A stretch of 64,000 nucleotides of DNA from Anaerobiospirillum succiniciproducens DSM 6400 (GCF_000482845.1 NZ_AXWV01000012.1:32434-96433), one strand, 5' to 3'; shown: positions 39,501-48,643, numbered from the stretch's first letter. A program made the numbers and translations. The notes: generated by a model not told the origin, from the sequence alone.

Positions 39501-40600
39501 CCTCTATTCTTGAGCACAATGCATCTTCACCAAATAAGTACCAAGAAGCAGCAATTAAAGATGCCTTATCCATGACTGATGTTGAGGCCGGTGTTGAAGC
39601 GTTAAACAACATTGTTAGCCGTACTGAAACATCCTTTGATAAGACAGCTAAGAACATTAACCAAGATACCTTAACCCGTCCGATTCGCAATGTAGTTGAC
39701 TCACGTTTGGCTTCACTGCGTCGTGGTGCTTATAAAGGTTTAGCTCAATACGCTCCTGTAGCTGCTTTAGGAGACAGCTTTGATGGTGCCAAGATCTCAG
39801 ATCACAAGATTGCTAATAATAGCGTCTATATGGACATGAGTGGCGGTATTGAGAAGAATGGCTCTTATGAGGAAAACGTACTTAGCTCAAACGTAGGTTA
39901 TGACCACGTATTGAAGCTTGGCAATGATCGTCTAGTCCTCGGTGCTGCAGGTACTGTAACTCAGGTTAACAAGAAAGATGTGGGTTCAAAGGATGAAGGT
40001 CTGATGTACTCACTAAGTGGTTATCTTTCTTTTGAACAAAAAGAAGGCTTTGAGTTGCAAAGCTATCTGACCGCTGGCTACCTGATGAACGATCGTACTT
40101 TCATACCAGAGATTTCATTAGGCGAACAGAAGTTTGATGAGAAGAGTTGGGTGCTCATGAGCTCCAACTACTTTAAGTACCACTTTAGAACAGGCAACTT
40201 AAGCATTAAGCCTATGCTTCTTGCTGATGTAGGCTGGAATAAGACTTCTGACAGTGAATCAACTTACTTCAAGCGTGAGGGCTTTGCTGAGACTACTGTA
40301 GACTTTGGTGCTGGTCTTGAGATTGAAGGCTTTAATGAGGATATGGGTTATCTCTTCCAATTTACAGCCAAGAAGAACATCTACTCTTCAGAAGATAGTG
40401 TTGGAATTAACCTCAAGAACTCAGATGGCTTTATCTCTTATGGCTTATCAGAACGTAACGACATTCGCTTCTCTGCCAACGCCATGATTTCCAAGCGTAT
40501 TAGTACCGATATTATGATGGACTTTGGTATCGGTGCTACAGCCAACACTAATGGTGCTTACGGCCTCAACGCCAACAGCCGTATCCGTTGGCTCTTCTAA
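36503..40600 (+). CDS. S6-family serine protease autotransporter, copy A
   Basis: Secreted chymotrypsin-fold protease of the IgA-protease/SPATE group that exports itself (type Va). The 1365-residue protein has a signal peptide with a charged N-region (MKIPTKSKSVRIKPEIPFKP), a hydrophobic core and cleavage after DANA (about 37-38). The S6 protease domain shows His110 in SVTATHN, Asp147 in GDFSAIRLDKFVVE and Ser255 in TTGDSGSG, a complete triad. A long beta-helix passenger follows, then the ~260-residue barrel (from about 1105) ending IRWLF. The start is GTG, aligned with the ATG of copy B; AAGG lies about 9 bases upstream. Its substrate is unknown; SPATE-type linker sequence is not seen, so autocleavage after export is uncertain. 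Confidence 0.92.
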   Translation: MKIPTKSKSVRIKPEIPFKPWAVILPTLLVATVHDANALQLDIRNHWVRDYLDLAQNKGVFERGATGIEIMRKDGTILKLPDVPFPDMGVVANQGSSTSIGGAYSVTATHNKKYGPWHVSVGKPEWGKTTYYAQSDIHVDHQSGRGDFSAIRLDKFVVETRGVEGIETNLTDAEFVERYGVMYEGKKQVIAYRAGSGMFSLQDKNGKTDYRDVSYKPELLGGSFFTLRGQGRGSEWIDFQNFKSLSNTTTTGDSGSGVLIWDNQKQKWVIAGVLFGILGNSQVTFFRYGKWNQKVVDELKARHTHKIALANQTLTFDDTEMRKYSIGQAAAETFGDKKDLSFTGGGTINLKQNLHLGIGGLIFDSNNDYIVNGDSFSYKGAGIDIGKGSTLKWNAKGVANENLHKIGEGTLEVNVTQGGNLKVGDGKVILKADKSFNNIYMANGYATVKLDTQNALNTGDGRNGIFFARHGGTLDINGFSQTFERIAASDEGAIVTNTANQIANINFKLPKWSYAYHGQFKGKLNVNHKFADEVSDEIKHKERHLILDGNVDIDGDLSVQNAKLTMQGLPVTHSYFGVAKCGNPAIFPCQRDYVQNIKDKEQADNNKYGSHYKSNNQINSFDQPDWKQRTFKFKNLNLDNAALGVGRNTTLLTDINAVSSTIQFGGDVATFRDNHAGDNVTGFDFRQNLIEGKSIDNESIYYEGAITARDSKITSYAKTMAASFDLSNNSVFEAKDKDSVTRILDAGIKVKDSSKLILGDIFVEKTKRDIVIEKDDNATLSIEDVIVTEASLTLPDGAVKGSLNAYKDASINVKNWTLTNNNLASHDNGVINIKSLEVLGKQDVGSANIYVKDRMVMKDVNPNSLNSNDSGWVGLNVNELTFGRDSQISAEFSNDFLSLANLSLDKEHTLIQANKLTDDRLKSKIDFTLQGKAVNAISKIDGNKISFTLKDSYFDPDHGNGGPGFGKPEDDKLLNDFFYSPVGYEFLEQNKSENAVEVITSILEHNASSPNKYQEAAIKDALSMTDVEAGVEALNNIVSRTETSFDKTAKNINQDTLTRPIRNVVDSRLASLRRGAYKGLAQYAPVAALGDSFDGAKISDHKIANNSVYMDMSGGIEKNGSYEENVLSSNVGYDHVLKLGNDRLVLGAAGTVTQVNKKDVGSKDEGLMYSLSGYLSFEQKEGFELQSYLTAGYLMNDRTFIPEISLGEQKFDEKSWVLMSSNYFKYHFRTGNLSIKPMLLADVGWNKTSDSESTYFKREGFAETTVDFGAGLEIEGFNEDMGYLFQFTAKKNIYSSEDSVGINLKNSDGFISYGLSERNDIRFSANAMISKRISTDIMMDFGIGATANTNGAYGLNANSRIRWLF

Positions 40601-40642
40601 CGCTATACCATAACATCCTAAAGAAACTATTTATTGCTAATT

Positions 40643-40697
40643 GAGGTGTTGCTAGCCACAGCTGAGGCTGTGTCTTAGCAGCACCTCTTTATTTTTG
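40643..40697 (+). terminator. branched rho-independent terminator of autotransporter A
   Basis: Outer arms 40643-40654 and 40676-40687 pair over 12 bases with one G-U; an inner CACAG/CTGTG stem sits between. TTTATTTTTG follows. It separates the two paralogous protease genes transcriptionally. Confidence 0.85.
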
Positions 40698-41146
40698 CAA
40701 ATCTTTATTTTTGCACCCCTTTGTTAAACACCTCAAAGCCCCTCCTGCTCTCAATGCCTTTCAAACTGATCACCTCACTTATCTAGCAAATCATCAAACT
40801 TATCAAGTTGATCACACCACTTACATAGCGCATCGCATACTGACATTTGAAGGCCACATATAAGTTCTATATCCACTCCCAATTTTTGGCTTTTGTACAG
40901 ACGTTATTAAACTGTTTGTATGTAAACTAGATATAAAATATAGCATTAATACAATCATTTTTAGACAAATGTTATGTAGTCTATTCTGTGTATATCTAGG
41001 TCTTTGTTACACTCAAAAGAGTTTGGCAAATGGCACTAATACGGCTTTTATTGCAATTATGTATCACTTTTAACATGTAAAGTTTGAATAGGCTTTTTTA
41101 AGCCTTTCATACGGCATATAAGCCATTATTTTAGCCATGCCTAGCC

Positions 41147-41206
41147 CTCGTGGTTTTATCCGTACTCCTCGTGGGGTTATCCGTACTATGTATGGGTTTA
41201 TCCGTT
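41147..41206. repeat. 21-22-bp tandem repeat, three copies
   Basis: Units at 41147, 41168 and 41190 share (C/A)T(C/A)(G/T)GG(T/G)(T/G)TTATCCGT. The third copy runs into seven T residues and matches, with one deletion, a single sequence at 19796-19817. The gap 40700-41337 is otherwise AT-rich with no gene. Confidence 0.75.
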
Positions 41207-41211
41207 TTTTT

Positions 41212-41233
41212 GCTGTCAAAAACGACAGCTTTT
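41212..41233 (+). terminator. small hairpin upstream of autotransporter B
   Basis: A 6-bp perfect stem GCTGTC/GACAGC with a 6-nt A-rich loop, followed by TTTTAAT. It could be an attenuator or terminator reading toward copy B, or the end of a small RNA. Confidence 0.45.
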
Positions 41234-41337
41234 AATCTTTGCAAGGTACCTGATAGACACTCCCTCGTAAGACACAGATGCCTATATGGAAATAAAGCAG
41301 CTTGCTTTACCACTTAGGCAACTTCAGAGCTTACTGC

Positions 41338-41568
41338 ATGAGTGAAGTGCAATGCTTGCACTTAATCGCTTATGAGTTAATCAGTGCCGCCACGCCTTCA
41401 GCAGATTCAAAAGTGATTAAGACTCTTGTTCTTGTTGTTGTTCTTAGTACGTTTGGGCTTACTTTAGTTCTAGCTGCTGAGTATATGCAGGTGATCACCT
41501 TACTGCTGTTTGGTATTGAGTTTTCAGAGTTTGCTCTCGCGTCAGCTAAAGAGGCGCGGGATCAGTAA
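41338..41568 (+). CDS. small hydrophobic protein upstream of autotransporter B
   Basis: A 76-residue frame (MSEVQCLHLIAYEL...) with two adjoining hydrophobic stretches (about 28-46, VIKTLVLVVVLSTFGLTLVL, and 48-62, YMQVITLLLFGIEF) ending SAKEARDQ. It stops 17 bases before the start of copy B, so translational coupling or a small accessory membrane protein is possible. No known family is recognised and the ribosome site is weak, so it remains tentative. Confidence 0.35.
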   Translation: MSEVQCLHLIAYELISAATPSADSKVIKTLVLVVVLSTFGLTLVLAAEYMQVITLLLFGIEFSEFALASAKEARDQ

Positions 41569-41584
41569 TAAGGCCCGATTGAAG

Positions 41585-44500
41585 ATGAAGACCTCTCCTA
41601 AGACACAATACGTCCGTATTAAGCCAGAACTACCTTTTAAACCATGGCTCTTAATTCTTCCTACTTTATTAGTTGCCACCGTTAATGACGCTAATGCGCT
41701 GCAGGTCAACATCCAAAATCACTGGATGCGCGACTACTTAGATATGGCGCAAAACAAAGGCATATTTGAACGTGGCGCTACCGGTCTTGAGATCAAGCGT
41801 AAAGACGGCACTGTTCTAAAGCTGCCTAATGTACCCTACCCTGATATGGGAGTTGTCTCTAACCAAGGTTCAGTCACCTCAATTGGTGGTGCCTACATGG
41901 TTACAGCTACCCACAATAAGAAATTCGGCCCATGGCATCACTCTGTACTAAATCCATCATGGGGCAACACTACCTACACTGCACAAGCAGGTGAAGTCTC
42001 AGTCGACTACGGCATTAAGAGCGCTGACTTTTCTGCTGTACGCTTAGATAAGTTCGTGGTTGAAACTCGTGGCGTTGGTGGAATCGACACTTCCTTAAGC
42101 TATGAGGATTTCGTCGACCGCTATGGCGTCATGATTGATGGCAAGAAGCAAGTTATTGCCTACCGTGCTGGTGCTGGCATGCTGTCAATCCAGGATAAGA
42201 ACGGTAGAGTAGACTATAAGGATATCTCATACCGTCCAGAACTTTTAGGTGCCTCTTTCTATACTCTTAGTGATCTACGCAAGGGTACAGAGTGGATTAA
42301 TTTTAAAAACATGAGTTCCCTTAGCAATATCACCACCACTGGTGATAGTGGCTCAGGTATCATGATTTGGGACAATCTAAACCAACAGTGGGTATCAGCT
42401 GGTGCTCTGCATGGCATTGCAAGCTCTAGCAAATTAACTTGGTTCATGTATGCTAAGTGGAATCAAGAGGCTGTAGATAAGCTTAAAAAACAGCACACCC
42501 ATGAAGTTGCGCTTAACAAGGGTGAGCTGACTTTTGATAGCAACGATATCCACAAGTACACCATTGGTGGAACCGCTGGTCAATTTGAGGATCGCAAAGA
42601 TCTCTCATTTACCGGTGGCGGTACCATTAACCTCACTAAAGACCTGCATTTAGGTATTGGCGGCCTTATCTTTGATAAAGACAACAATTATGTAGTCAAA
42701 GGCGAGAGCTTCTCTTACAAGGGCGCAGGTATCGACATTGGCAAGGGATCAACCTTAGAGTGGAACGTGAAGGGTGTTGCGGGTGACAATCTCCATAAGA
42801 TTGGCCAAGGCACCATGAATGTGAACGTCACTCAGGGCAACAACCTCAAGGTTGGCGATGGTACTGTGGTGCTTAAGGCTGAAAAGAGCTTTAACAACAT
42901 TCACATGACCAATGGCTATGCCACTGTAAAGCTCGATCATGATAAGGCTTTAAATACGGATAATGGCCGCAACGGTATCTACTTTGCGCGTCATGGCGGT
43001 ACCTTAGATGTTAATGGCCATAGCTTAACTTTTGAGCAGATCGCTGCAGCAGATGACGGTGCGACTATCACCAACACCAATGAGAGCACTCGCGCTGACA
43101 TCAACTTTAACCTAAAGGCACCTTACGCCTATCACGGAAACTTTAACGGCAACCTCAACGTTAAGCATGAGTTTAACGATAAGGTCGACGATGAGACCTT
43201 GCACAATAAGCGCAACCTCATCTTAGATGGCGACGTGATGATCAAGGGCGATATCTCAGTTAAGAATGCCAAGCTCACCATGCAAGGTCTGCCTGTTACT
43301 CACGCAACTTTTGGTGAGGCAAAGTGCAATCTAGGCCCATTCCAAATCCCTTGTGCCAAAGACTATGTAAACGACATCAAGAACAAAGAGAACGAGGCTA
43401 ATAACAAGCACAACTCTCACTACATGAGCAACAATCAGCGCAATGACTTTAGTCAGCCTGATTGGAAGCAACGCACCTTCATGTTCGATAACTTAAAGCT
43501 TGATGGTGCTGCTTTAGCTGTAGGTCGCAACACTAATCTCTTTACCAATATTGATGCTAAAGACTCCAAGATTCAATTTGGTGGCAACATCAAGACTTTC
43601 CGTGACAACTACGCTGGCGATAACGTAACTGGCTTTGACTTTAGACAAGACCTCAAAGAAGGTGAATCCATCTTAGATGAAAGCATCTATTTTGAGGGTG
43701 ATATCAAAGCTGACAACTCCACCATCACCTCTCACATGAAGATGATGTCCGCAAGCTTTGATCTATCACATGGCTCTAAGTTTACAGCCGTGGATAAGAA
43801 CAGCCTGACTCGCATCCTCGACAAGGGTATCCATGTTAAGGACACTTCCTCATTAGAACTTGGCAATGTCTTTATCAGCCAAGCTCAAAAAGAAGTGGTC
43901 ATTGAAAAAGATGAAAAAGCTACCCTTACCATGCAGAACGTGGACGTAACTAACGCCACAGTTAGACTGCCTGGACTGTCTGTACAAGGCACTTTAGCTG
44001 CTAACAGAAATGCTAATGTCTTTGTTGATCAGTGGAACTTACATGATGGCAATTTAGAGTCTAGCGACAACGGCATGATCAACATCGATACTCTCAATGT
44101 TGCAGGCATGCAGAAAGCTGAGAGCGCCAACATCACCGTTAATAAGCTGCTCCACATGAGCGACGTTAACCCAAATAAGCCACTGCCAGGTGCTCACGAG
44201 TGGGTGGGTCTGAGTGTTAACAACCTTACTTTAAAGCAAAACTCCAAGGTTACTGCAGAGTTTTCTAACGACTTCCTGTCGATTGCTAACTTAAGCCTCA
44301 ACAAGCAGCATACTTTAATTCAGGCCAACGAGCTTAAAGATGAGCGCTCAAGCCATGACATTGCCTTCACTCTTAAGGGTGAGGCCGTGGGTGCAAACAG
44401 CAAGATTGAGGGCAATAAGGTCGTATTTACTCTGACTGATAACCGCTATGTGAAAAAGTCTAATGCCGGCTTTAGAAGCATGGGCTATGGCTTTGCTGCG

Positions 44501-45700
44501 ATGCAGGATGATCGTCTCTTAGATGATGATACTTTCTACAGCCCAGTTGGCTATCAGTACATGCAAGAGGCTAAATCAGACACTCAAAAGGCTATCATTA
44601 ACGCTATCGTACAGAACAATGATAAATCTGAGGACAAGTTCCAAGAGGCTGCCGTAATTGATGCTTTATCCATGTCTGATGTTGATGCAGGTGTTGAGGC
44701 CTTAAACAAGATTGCAGATCGTACTGAAAAGATCTTCGATCAAACTGCAAAAACCATCAATCCAGACAGCTACGTAAAGCCTATTCGTAATGTGGTCGAC
44801 TCTCGTTTAGCCTCCTTACGTCGTGCAGCTTACAAGAGCGTGGCTCAGTATGCGCCAGTAGCTGGTGTCGGTGATTTCATGGAGATGTCCAAGATCTCTG
44901 ATGCCCAAATGGCTAACCAGTCCATCTATGTGGATTTCAGTGGCGGTCTTGAGAAGAACGGTACCTTCAAAGAGAACGTATTAAGCTCTAACTTAGGTTA
45001 TGACCACCTCTTTAGCTTTGACAAACAGCGCTTAGTTTTAGGTATTGCTGGCAGCGTAACTAGCCTCAATAAGGAAGATGTGGGCTCTAAAGATGAAGGC
45101 CTCATGTACAGCGCCACTGGCTATCTGTCTTTCGAGCAAAAGGAAGGCTTTGAGTTCCAGTCTTATCTGACTGCAGGTTACCTAAAGAATGATCGTACCT
45201 TCACTCCTGATATCTTCATCGGTGAGCAGAAGTTTGACGAGGATAGCTGGATCTTAATGAGCTCCAACTACTTTAAGTATCACTTTAGAACTGGCAACCT
45301 GAGCATTAAGCCAATGTTATTAGCTGACTTTGGTTGGAGCCACACCTCAGATAGCGAGTCTCAGTACTTTAAGCGCGACAGCCTCAACGACACCACCGTT
45401 GACTTCGGTGCTGGTCTTGAGATTGAAGGCTTTAATGAGGATATGGGTTACCTCTTACAATTTACTGCTAAGAAGAACATCTACAGCTCAGCTGACAGCA
45501 TCGGTATTAACCTTAAGAACTCCGATGGCTACATCACTTACGGCATCAACGAGAAGGACGATGTACGCTTTGCAGCTAATGCCATGATCACCAAGCGTGT
45601 CAGTGAGGATATCCTGCTTGATTTAGGCTTAGGTGCCACCGCCAACACTAACGGCTCCAAGGGCATTAACGCAAGCACCCGTGTCCGCTGGATCTTCTAA
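41585..45700 (+). CDS. S6-family serine protease autotransporter, copy B
   Basis: Paralogue of the preceding protease autotransporter, 1371 residues. It shares the charged leader (YVRIKPELPFKPW), signal cleavage after DANA, and a complete triad: His110 in MVTATHN, Asp148 in ADFSAVRLDKFVVE, Ser255 in TTGDSGSG. Long stretches are nearly identical to copy A, especially DLSFTGGGTINL, YDGA-type beta-helix segments and the barrel (SSNYFKYHFRTGNLSIKPML), while passenger segments near residues 190-330 and 770-1000 differ more. The barrel covers about 1112-1371 and ends VRWIF. Start ATG 41585 is set by alignment with copy A; an in-frame extension to 41510 overlaps the small upstream frame and is rejected. 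Confidence 0.92.
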   Translation: MKTSPKTQYVRIKPELPFKPWLLILPTLLVATVNDANALQVNIQNHWMRDYLDMAQNKGIFERGATGLEIKRKDGTVLKLPNVPYPDMGVVSNQGSVTSIGGAYMVTATHNKKFGPWHHSVLNPSWGNTTYTAQAGEVSVDYGIKSADFSAVRLDKFVVETRGVGGIDTSLSYEDFVDRYGVMIDGKKQVIAYRAGAGMLSIQDKNGRVDYKDISYRPELLGASFYTLSDLRKGTEWINFKNMSSLSNITTTGDSGSGIMIWDNLNQQWVSAGALHGIASSSKLTWFMYAKWNQEAVDKLKKQHTHEVALNKGELTFDSNDIHKYTIGGTAGQFEDRKDLSFTGGGTINLTKDLHLGIGGLIFDKDNNYVVKGESFSYKGAGIDIGKGSTLEWNVKGVAGDNLHKIGQGTMNVNVTQGNNLKVGDGTVVLKAEKSFNNIHMTNGYATVKLDHDKALNTDNGRNGIYFARHGGTLDVNGHSLTFEQIAAADDGATITNTNESTRADINFNLKAPYAYHGNFNGNLNVKHEFNDKVDDETLHNKRNLILDGDVMIKGDISVKNAKLTMQGLPVTHATFGEAKCNLGPFQIPCAKDYVNDIKNKENEANNKHNSHYMSNNQRNDFSQPDWKQRTFMFDNLKLDGAALAVGRNTNLFTNIDAKDSKIQFGGNIKTFRDNYAGDNVTGFDFRQDLKEGESILDESIYFEGDIKADNSTITSHMKMMSASFDLSHGSKFTAVDKNSLTRILDKGIHVKDTSSLELGNVFISQAQKEVVIEKDEKATLTMQNVDVTNATVRLPGLSVQGTLAANRNANVFVDQWNLHDGNLESSDNGMINIDTLNVAGMQKAESANITVNKLLHMSDVNPNKPLPGAHEWVGLSVNNLTLKQNSKVTAEFSNDFLSIANLSLNKQHTLIQANELKDERSSHDIAFTLKGEAVGANSKIEGNKVVFTLTDNRYVKKSNAGFRSMGYGFAAMQDDRLLDDDTFYSPVGYQYMQEAKSDTQKAIINAIVQNNDKSEDKFQEAAVIDALSMSDVDAGVEALNKIADRTEKIFDQTAKTINPDSYVKPIRNVVDSRLASLRRAAYKSVAQYAPVAGVGDFMEMSKISDAQMANQSIYVDFSGGLEKNGTFKENVLSSNLGYDHLFSFDKQRLVLGIAGSVTSLNKEDVGSKDEGLMYSATGYLSFEQKEGFEFQSYLTAGYLKNDRTFTPDIFIGEQKFDEDSWILMSSNYFKYHFRTGNLSIKPMLLADFGWSHTSDSESQYFKRDSLNDTTVDFGAGLEIEGFNEDMGYLLQFTAKKNIYSSADSIGINLKNSDGYITYGINEKDDVRFAANAMITKRVSEDILLDLGLGATANTNGSKGINASTRVRWIF

Positions 45701-45934
45701 ACAACAAGCCTAAGGCCCACAAACCACAGCCGCAGCGAGCCTAGATTCTCTTGGCTTGCCTCGCAGCGCTAGGCCTTGCAATCTTATATTGCGCCACTAA
45801 ACTTAGCGCTCTTGTATTTAAGCGCTAGGCCTAACGCGTTTGCCTTGACCTTGCACAAGTACAGCCATTAGATCAATTTAATGGCAGTCGGTGCGATATC
45901 AGGCGCTGTGAAGAAATTTAGGCGGCCTAAAACG

Positions 45935-45974
45935 AAAAAAGAGTACGGATCATGAACGATCGGTACTCTTTTTT
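45935..45974. terminator. bidirectional terminator between autotransporter B and the VC2046-like gene
   Basis: Arms AAAAAAGAGTAC (45935-45946) and GTACTCTTTTTT (45963-45974) pair perfectly over 12 bases, with a nested GATC/GATC stem in the loop. The A and T runs serve both converging transcripts. Confidence 0.88.
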
Positions 45975-46031
45975 TATTTGGTGGGCATCAACCCACTACT
46001 TTAGACACAGGGCTATTTGTCTAGAATTAGA

Positions 46032-46562
46032 TTAGACCTTAGAGTCGATAAGAACCTTGGAGTGCTTAATTTCAGCAAGAACGTCCATGTTCTGACCTGA
46101 GCCTTGGAAGGTTTCATACTGCAGAATTTCACCTGCAAACTGCTTTCTAACCTTCTCTCTCTTTAAAGGTGCTAATTCAGCATATACCTCAGGTGCTAAG
46201 TCGCGCTTGAATGGTACGAGAGGCTCTTGTCTTAAGCATTCAGCTAAGAAAACCTGTGAACGACCAATCTCGGCATCTTCATGACCATGAATAATGTCGG
46301 CAAACTCTTGTCCGCGATCGAAGTCATCACTCTGAGCATACTTACGTACCTCAGGTAATAGACAGAACTTTGCTCTTAAATCTTCAGGAGCCTGACCCTC
46401 ATCTGGGCCACGAGTCCAAGCAGCATCGGTTACATCAGGGGATAACATAGCTAACATGAGGTTAAAGTCAGTCTGATCACCCTCGTGCAGCGACTCATTG
46501 AGTCTTTGACCTAGCTGCAGTTCGTCTACAAGGTAGACGTCACGTAGTTCTTTTGAAATCAT
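46032..46562 (-). CDS. conserved hypothetical protein, VC2046/SO_2500-like
   Basis: A 176-residue soluble protein without signal peptide or membrane segment. The N-terminal block VDELQLGQRLNESLHEGDQTDFNLMLAMLSPDV recalls a conserved Vibrio/Shewanella family of unknown function (VC2046/SO_2500), from memory. The remainder is charged, with a helical C-terminal part (LKREKVRKQFAGEIL). Start ATG 46562 is preferred over a longer frame to 46619 because it follows AAGGGCTAAG and gives the conserved N-terminus. It appears monocistronic and shares a terminator with autotransporter B. No biochemical function is known to me. Confidence 0.6.
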   Translation of the reverse strand: MISKELRDVYLVDELQLGQRLNESLHEGDQTDFNLMLAMLSPDVTDAAWTRGPDEGQAPEDLRAKFCLLPEVRKYAQSDDFDRGQEFADIIHGHEDAEIGRSQVFLAECLRQEPLVPFKRDLAPEVYAELAPLKREKVRKQFAGEILQYETFQGSGQNMDVLAEIKHSKVLIDSKV

Positions 46563-47082
46563 GATCTTAGCCCTTTTACGTATAAAGCTGTTAAGCACAC
46601 TCACAGTGTTGCAGCACATATCGGAGTTGCTAGCAGCTGTAGTTGCTTTAACTAAAGTCCTAAGCTCTAGTTTGCTAAGAAGACACGAGTCTTCCTAACT
46701 ATTCTAACGGATACATTTTTAGATATTTAGTACCACCGTGACAAAAGTTTCCGGTTTCGGTCACAATTTGCCATATATATGGGCTTTATGGCGGCAAATT
46801 TTGGCAAAAAATTTAGCAAACATTTTTTCTAAGCTTCACCAAAGATCAAAGATCACGGCTTTGCCATTAGCATAAAGGTGCATCTATACAGCCTCAAAAG
46901 ATCACGCAGCCTTACCACACAAACATGATAAATAAGCCAATTCATAAGCCCACATCGTCTCAAAGATCAACGTTTTTTCCCATGCAGCATCAAGATCACC
47001 ACTGCTATTTTATAGATCTTATGTTCAATGTAATGTTTCTTAGCCTCACCACTAAGATCACAGGTGATTACCCAGCTACCAC

Positions 47083-47235
47083 CTTACTTGGATCTTGGCG
47101 TGGTATGCTCGTCATCCATCTTACTTGGGTCTGGGCGCGGTATGCTCGTCTACATCTTCTTACTTGGGGCTGGGCGCGGTATGCTCGTCTACATCTTCTT
47201 ACTTGGGGCTGGGCTTGGCATGTGCGTCATCGCCC
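47083..47235. repeat. 37-39-bp tandem repeat, four copies
   Basis: Units start CTTACTTGG at 47083, 47120, 47159 and 47198 and contain GGCGCGGTATGCTCGTC. The block is more GC-rich than the flanking gap (46620-47371). Immediately upstream (46840-47060) AAGATC occurs six times. Because two steps are 39 bases, the repeat opens frames with a repeated 13-residue peptide, which I do not accept as protein. Confidence 0.88.
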
Positions 47236-47371
47236 GCTCTAGGCAAGTGTTTTAGCCTAGCTATAAGAGCAGCAAAGCCCAAGGCATAAGATGCACTTGG
47301 GCTTTGCTTCGATGTGAGTTATGGCTTAAGCCTAGTCTTGCTAGCTAGACATTGCTAAGTCAACTGTATAT

Positions 47372-48643
47372 CTAGATCTGAGAGGACTGCTTTAACGCTT
47401 CTGGAGCCTGTGAGCCGTCTTCTTTCATGAGCTTATTACGTAGCTCAATGAGATTCTTGGCCTTACTTTCTTGTGAATCAATGCCAGTAAGCTGACTGAT
47501 GTATGAGGCACCCACGATGATTGGGTAAGCTACAGAAGTGTATCCAATTAACTCTTGTTGTTTATCTAAATACTCAAGCAGAGGTCTTTGACCAGATACA
47601 TCAGGGCTTACGATTAATGAGGCTTGATCACCAGATAAATCTACACGCACTTCATTTTCATGCTCATCAGTAAATATCAGATCTCCAAGCTCAAGATCAC
47701 TTAGTGCAACTAATGATGACTTATCGTTACTGGATGGCGCGTTGGTAAGTGTCATATCTCTCTTGAGTAGCGGCATATAGTCATACTCACTGATGAGGGT
47801 GGTGATCTCATCACTACCCTTGAGCTTAGTGCCACCAAAGATGCCGAAATTATCTTCATACAAAGTCTTACCGTACTCATTTAAAGCCATGTCATTAATA
47901 TTAAAGACATTACTTGTCATCTTTAAAGTGAGTTTTAACTCTTTATCGTCACCACTAAGCTTAGTGATCTCGCTTAAGACTAAAGGAGCAAAAGCATTTT
48001 GCACTTGCTGCTCGTTCAAGGTTAATGTGGAGCTAAAGGTGCGTGAGTTTGGGCCAACCACATTAGCAAAACGTACATTCTCAAGTACATCATCATTGAA
48101 CAGCGCTTTAGCCATGGCATAGTGGAAAGCATCTGCTGCCTTGCTATGTACTTGCATAGAGGTAATGTCTTCATTGTTGAAGACCTTTTGAATGAGCGAA
48201 TCTTGATTTGGCTTATCTGCAGCAATCACTTGGCCGTTAAACTTGAGCTGAGCGTATGTAAGATCAAAGCTCTTATTCTTAAAGACATTAAAGGCAAACT
48301 CAGTTTGAAGAGTAAAGCCACTTTTGTTGAGCTGTTTAACAACTGCTTGCTTCTTGTCATCTGATGCTTCAGGTATGACCCAGGACACGACCAGTTCATT
48401 AGGCACAGTCGCGGTATATACCACTGCTGGCACATCAATACCGTTTAAAGTACGCTCATGCCAACTACCCTCTTTGGTATAAGCACACATTGAAAAAGCC
48501 TCACCAATACTCCTCTTTGCGTCAAAGTCTAAGTATCCATCCCTAACAACAGAGATATTGTCAGCGCCACATGCACTTAAAAGTATGGCAGCACTGCATC
48601 CTAATGCAGATAAGACGGATAAATTGCGTAAGCTTCTAGACAT
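47372..48643 (-). CDS. putative lipoprotein of unknown function
   Basis: A 423-residue exported protein with a clear lipoprotein signal: basic MSRSLRN, hydrophobic LSVLSALGCSAAILLSAC and a lipobox LSAC with Cys25. Residues +2/+3 are Gly-Ala, so sorting by LolCDE to the outer membrane is expected. The mature part contains two similar-sized halves rich in beta structure and Asp/Asn, with phrases such as FSMCAYTKEGSWHERTLNG and VSWVIPEASDDKKQAV; no enzyme motif or known domain is recognised. ATG 48643 is set by AAGGAAC nine bases upstream, rejecting a longer frame to 48661. It lies downstream of asd on the same strand but behind its own gap. Confidence 0.75.
   Translation of the reverse strand: MSRSLRNLSVLSALGCSAAILLSACGADNISVVRDGYLDFDAKRSIGEAFSMCAYTKEGSWHERTLNGIDVPAVVYTATVPNELVVSWVIPEASDDKKQAVVKQLNKSGFTLQTEFAFNVFKNKSFDLTYAQLKFNGQVIAADKPNQDSLIQKVFNNEDITSMQVHSKAADAFHYAMAKALFNDDVLENVRFANVVGPNSRTFSSTLTLNEQQVQNAFAPLVLSEITKLSGDDKELKLTLKMTSNVFNINDMALNEYGKTLYEDNFGIFGGTKLKGSDEITTLISEYDYMPLLKRDMTLTNAPSSNDKSSLVALSDLELGDLIFTDEHENEVRVDLSGDQASLIVSPDVSGQRPLLEYLDKQQELIGYTSVAYPIIVGASYISQLTGIDSQESKAKNLIELRNKLMKEDGSQAPEALKQSSQI

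Noticed and set aside
41131..41313. Minus-strand frame with repeated Ser-Thr-Asp peptide
   Set aside because: Generated by the 21-22-bp tandem repeat; no ribosome site or family.
46925..47255. Plus-strand frames coding repeated LTWGWARYARLH-type peptides
   Set aside because: The peptide is a by-product of the 39-bp DNA repeat; no ribosome site, and one step of 37 bases breaks the frame.
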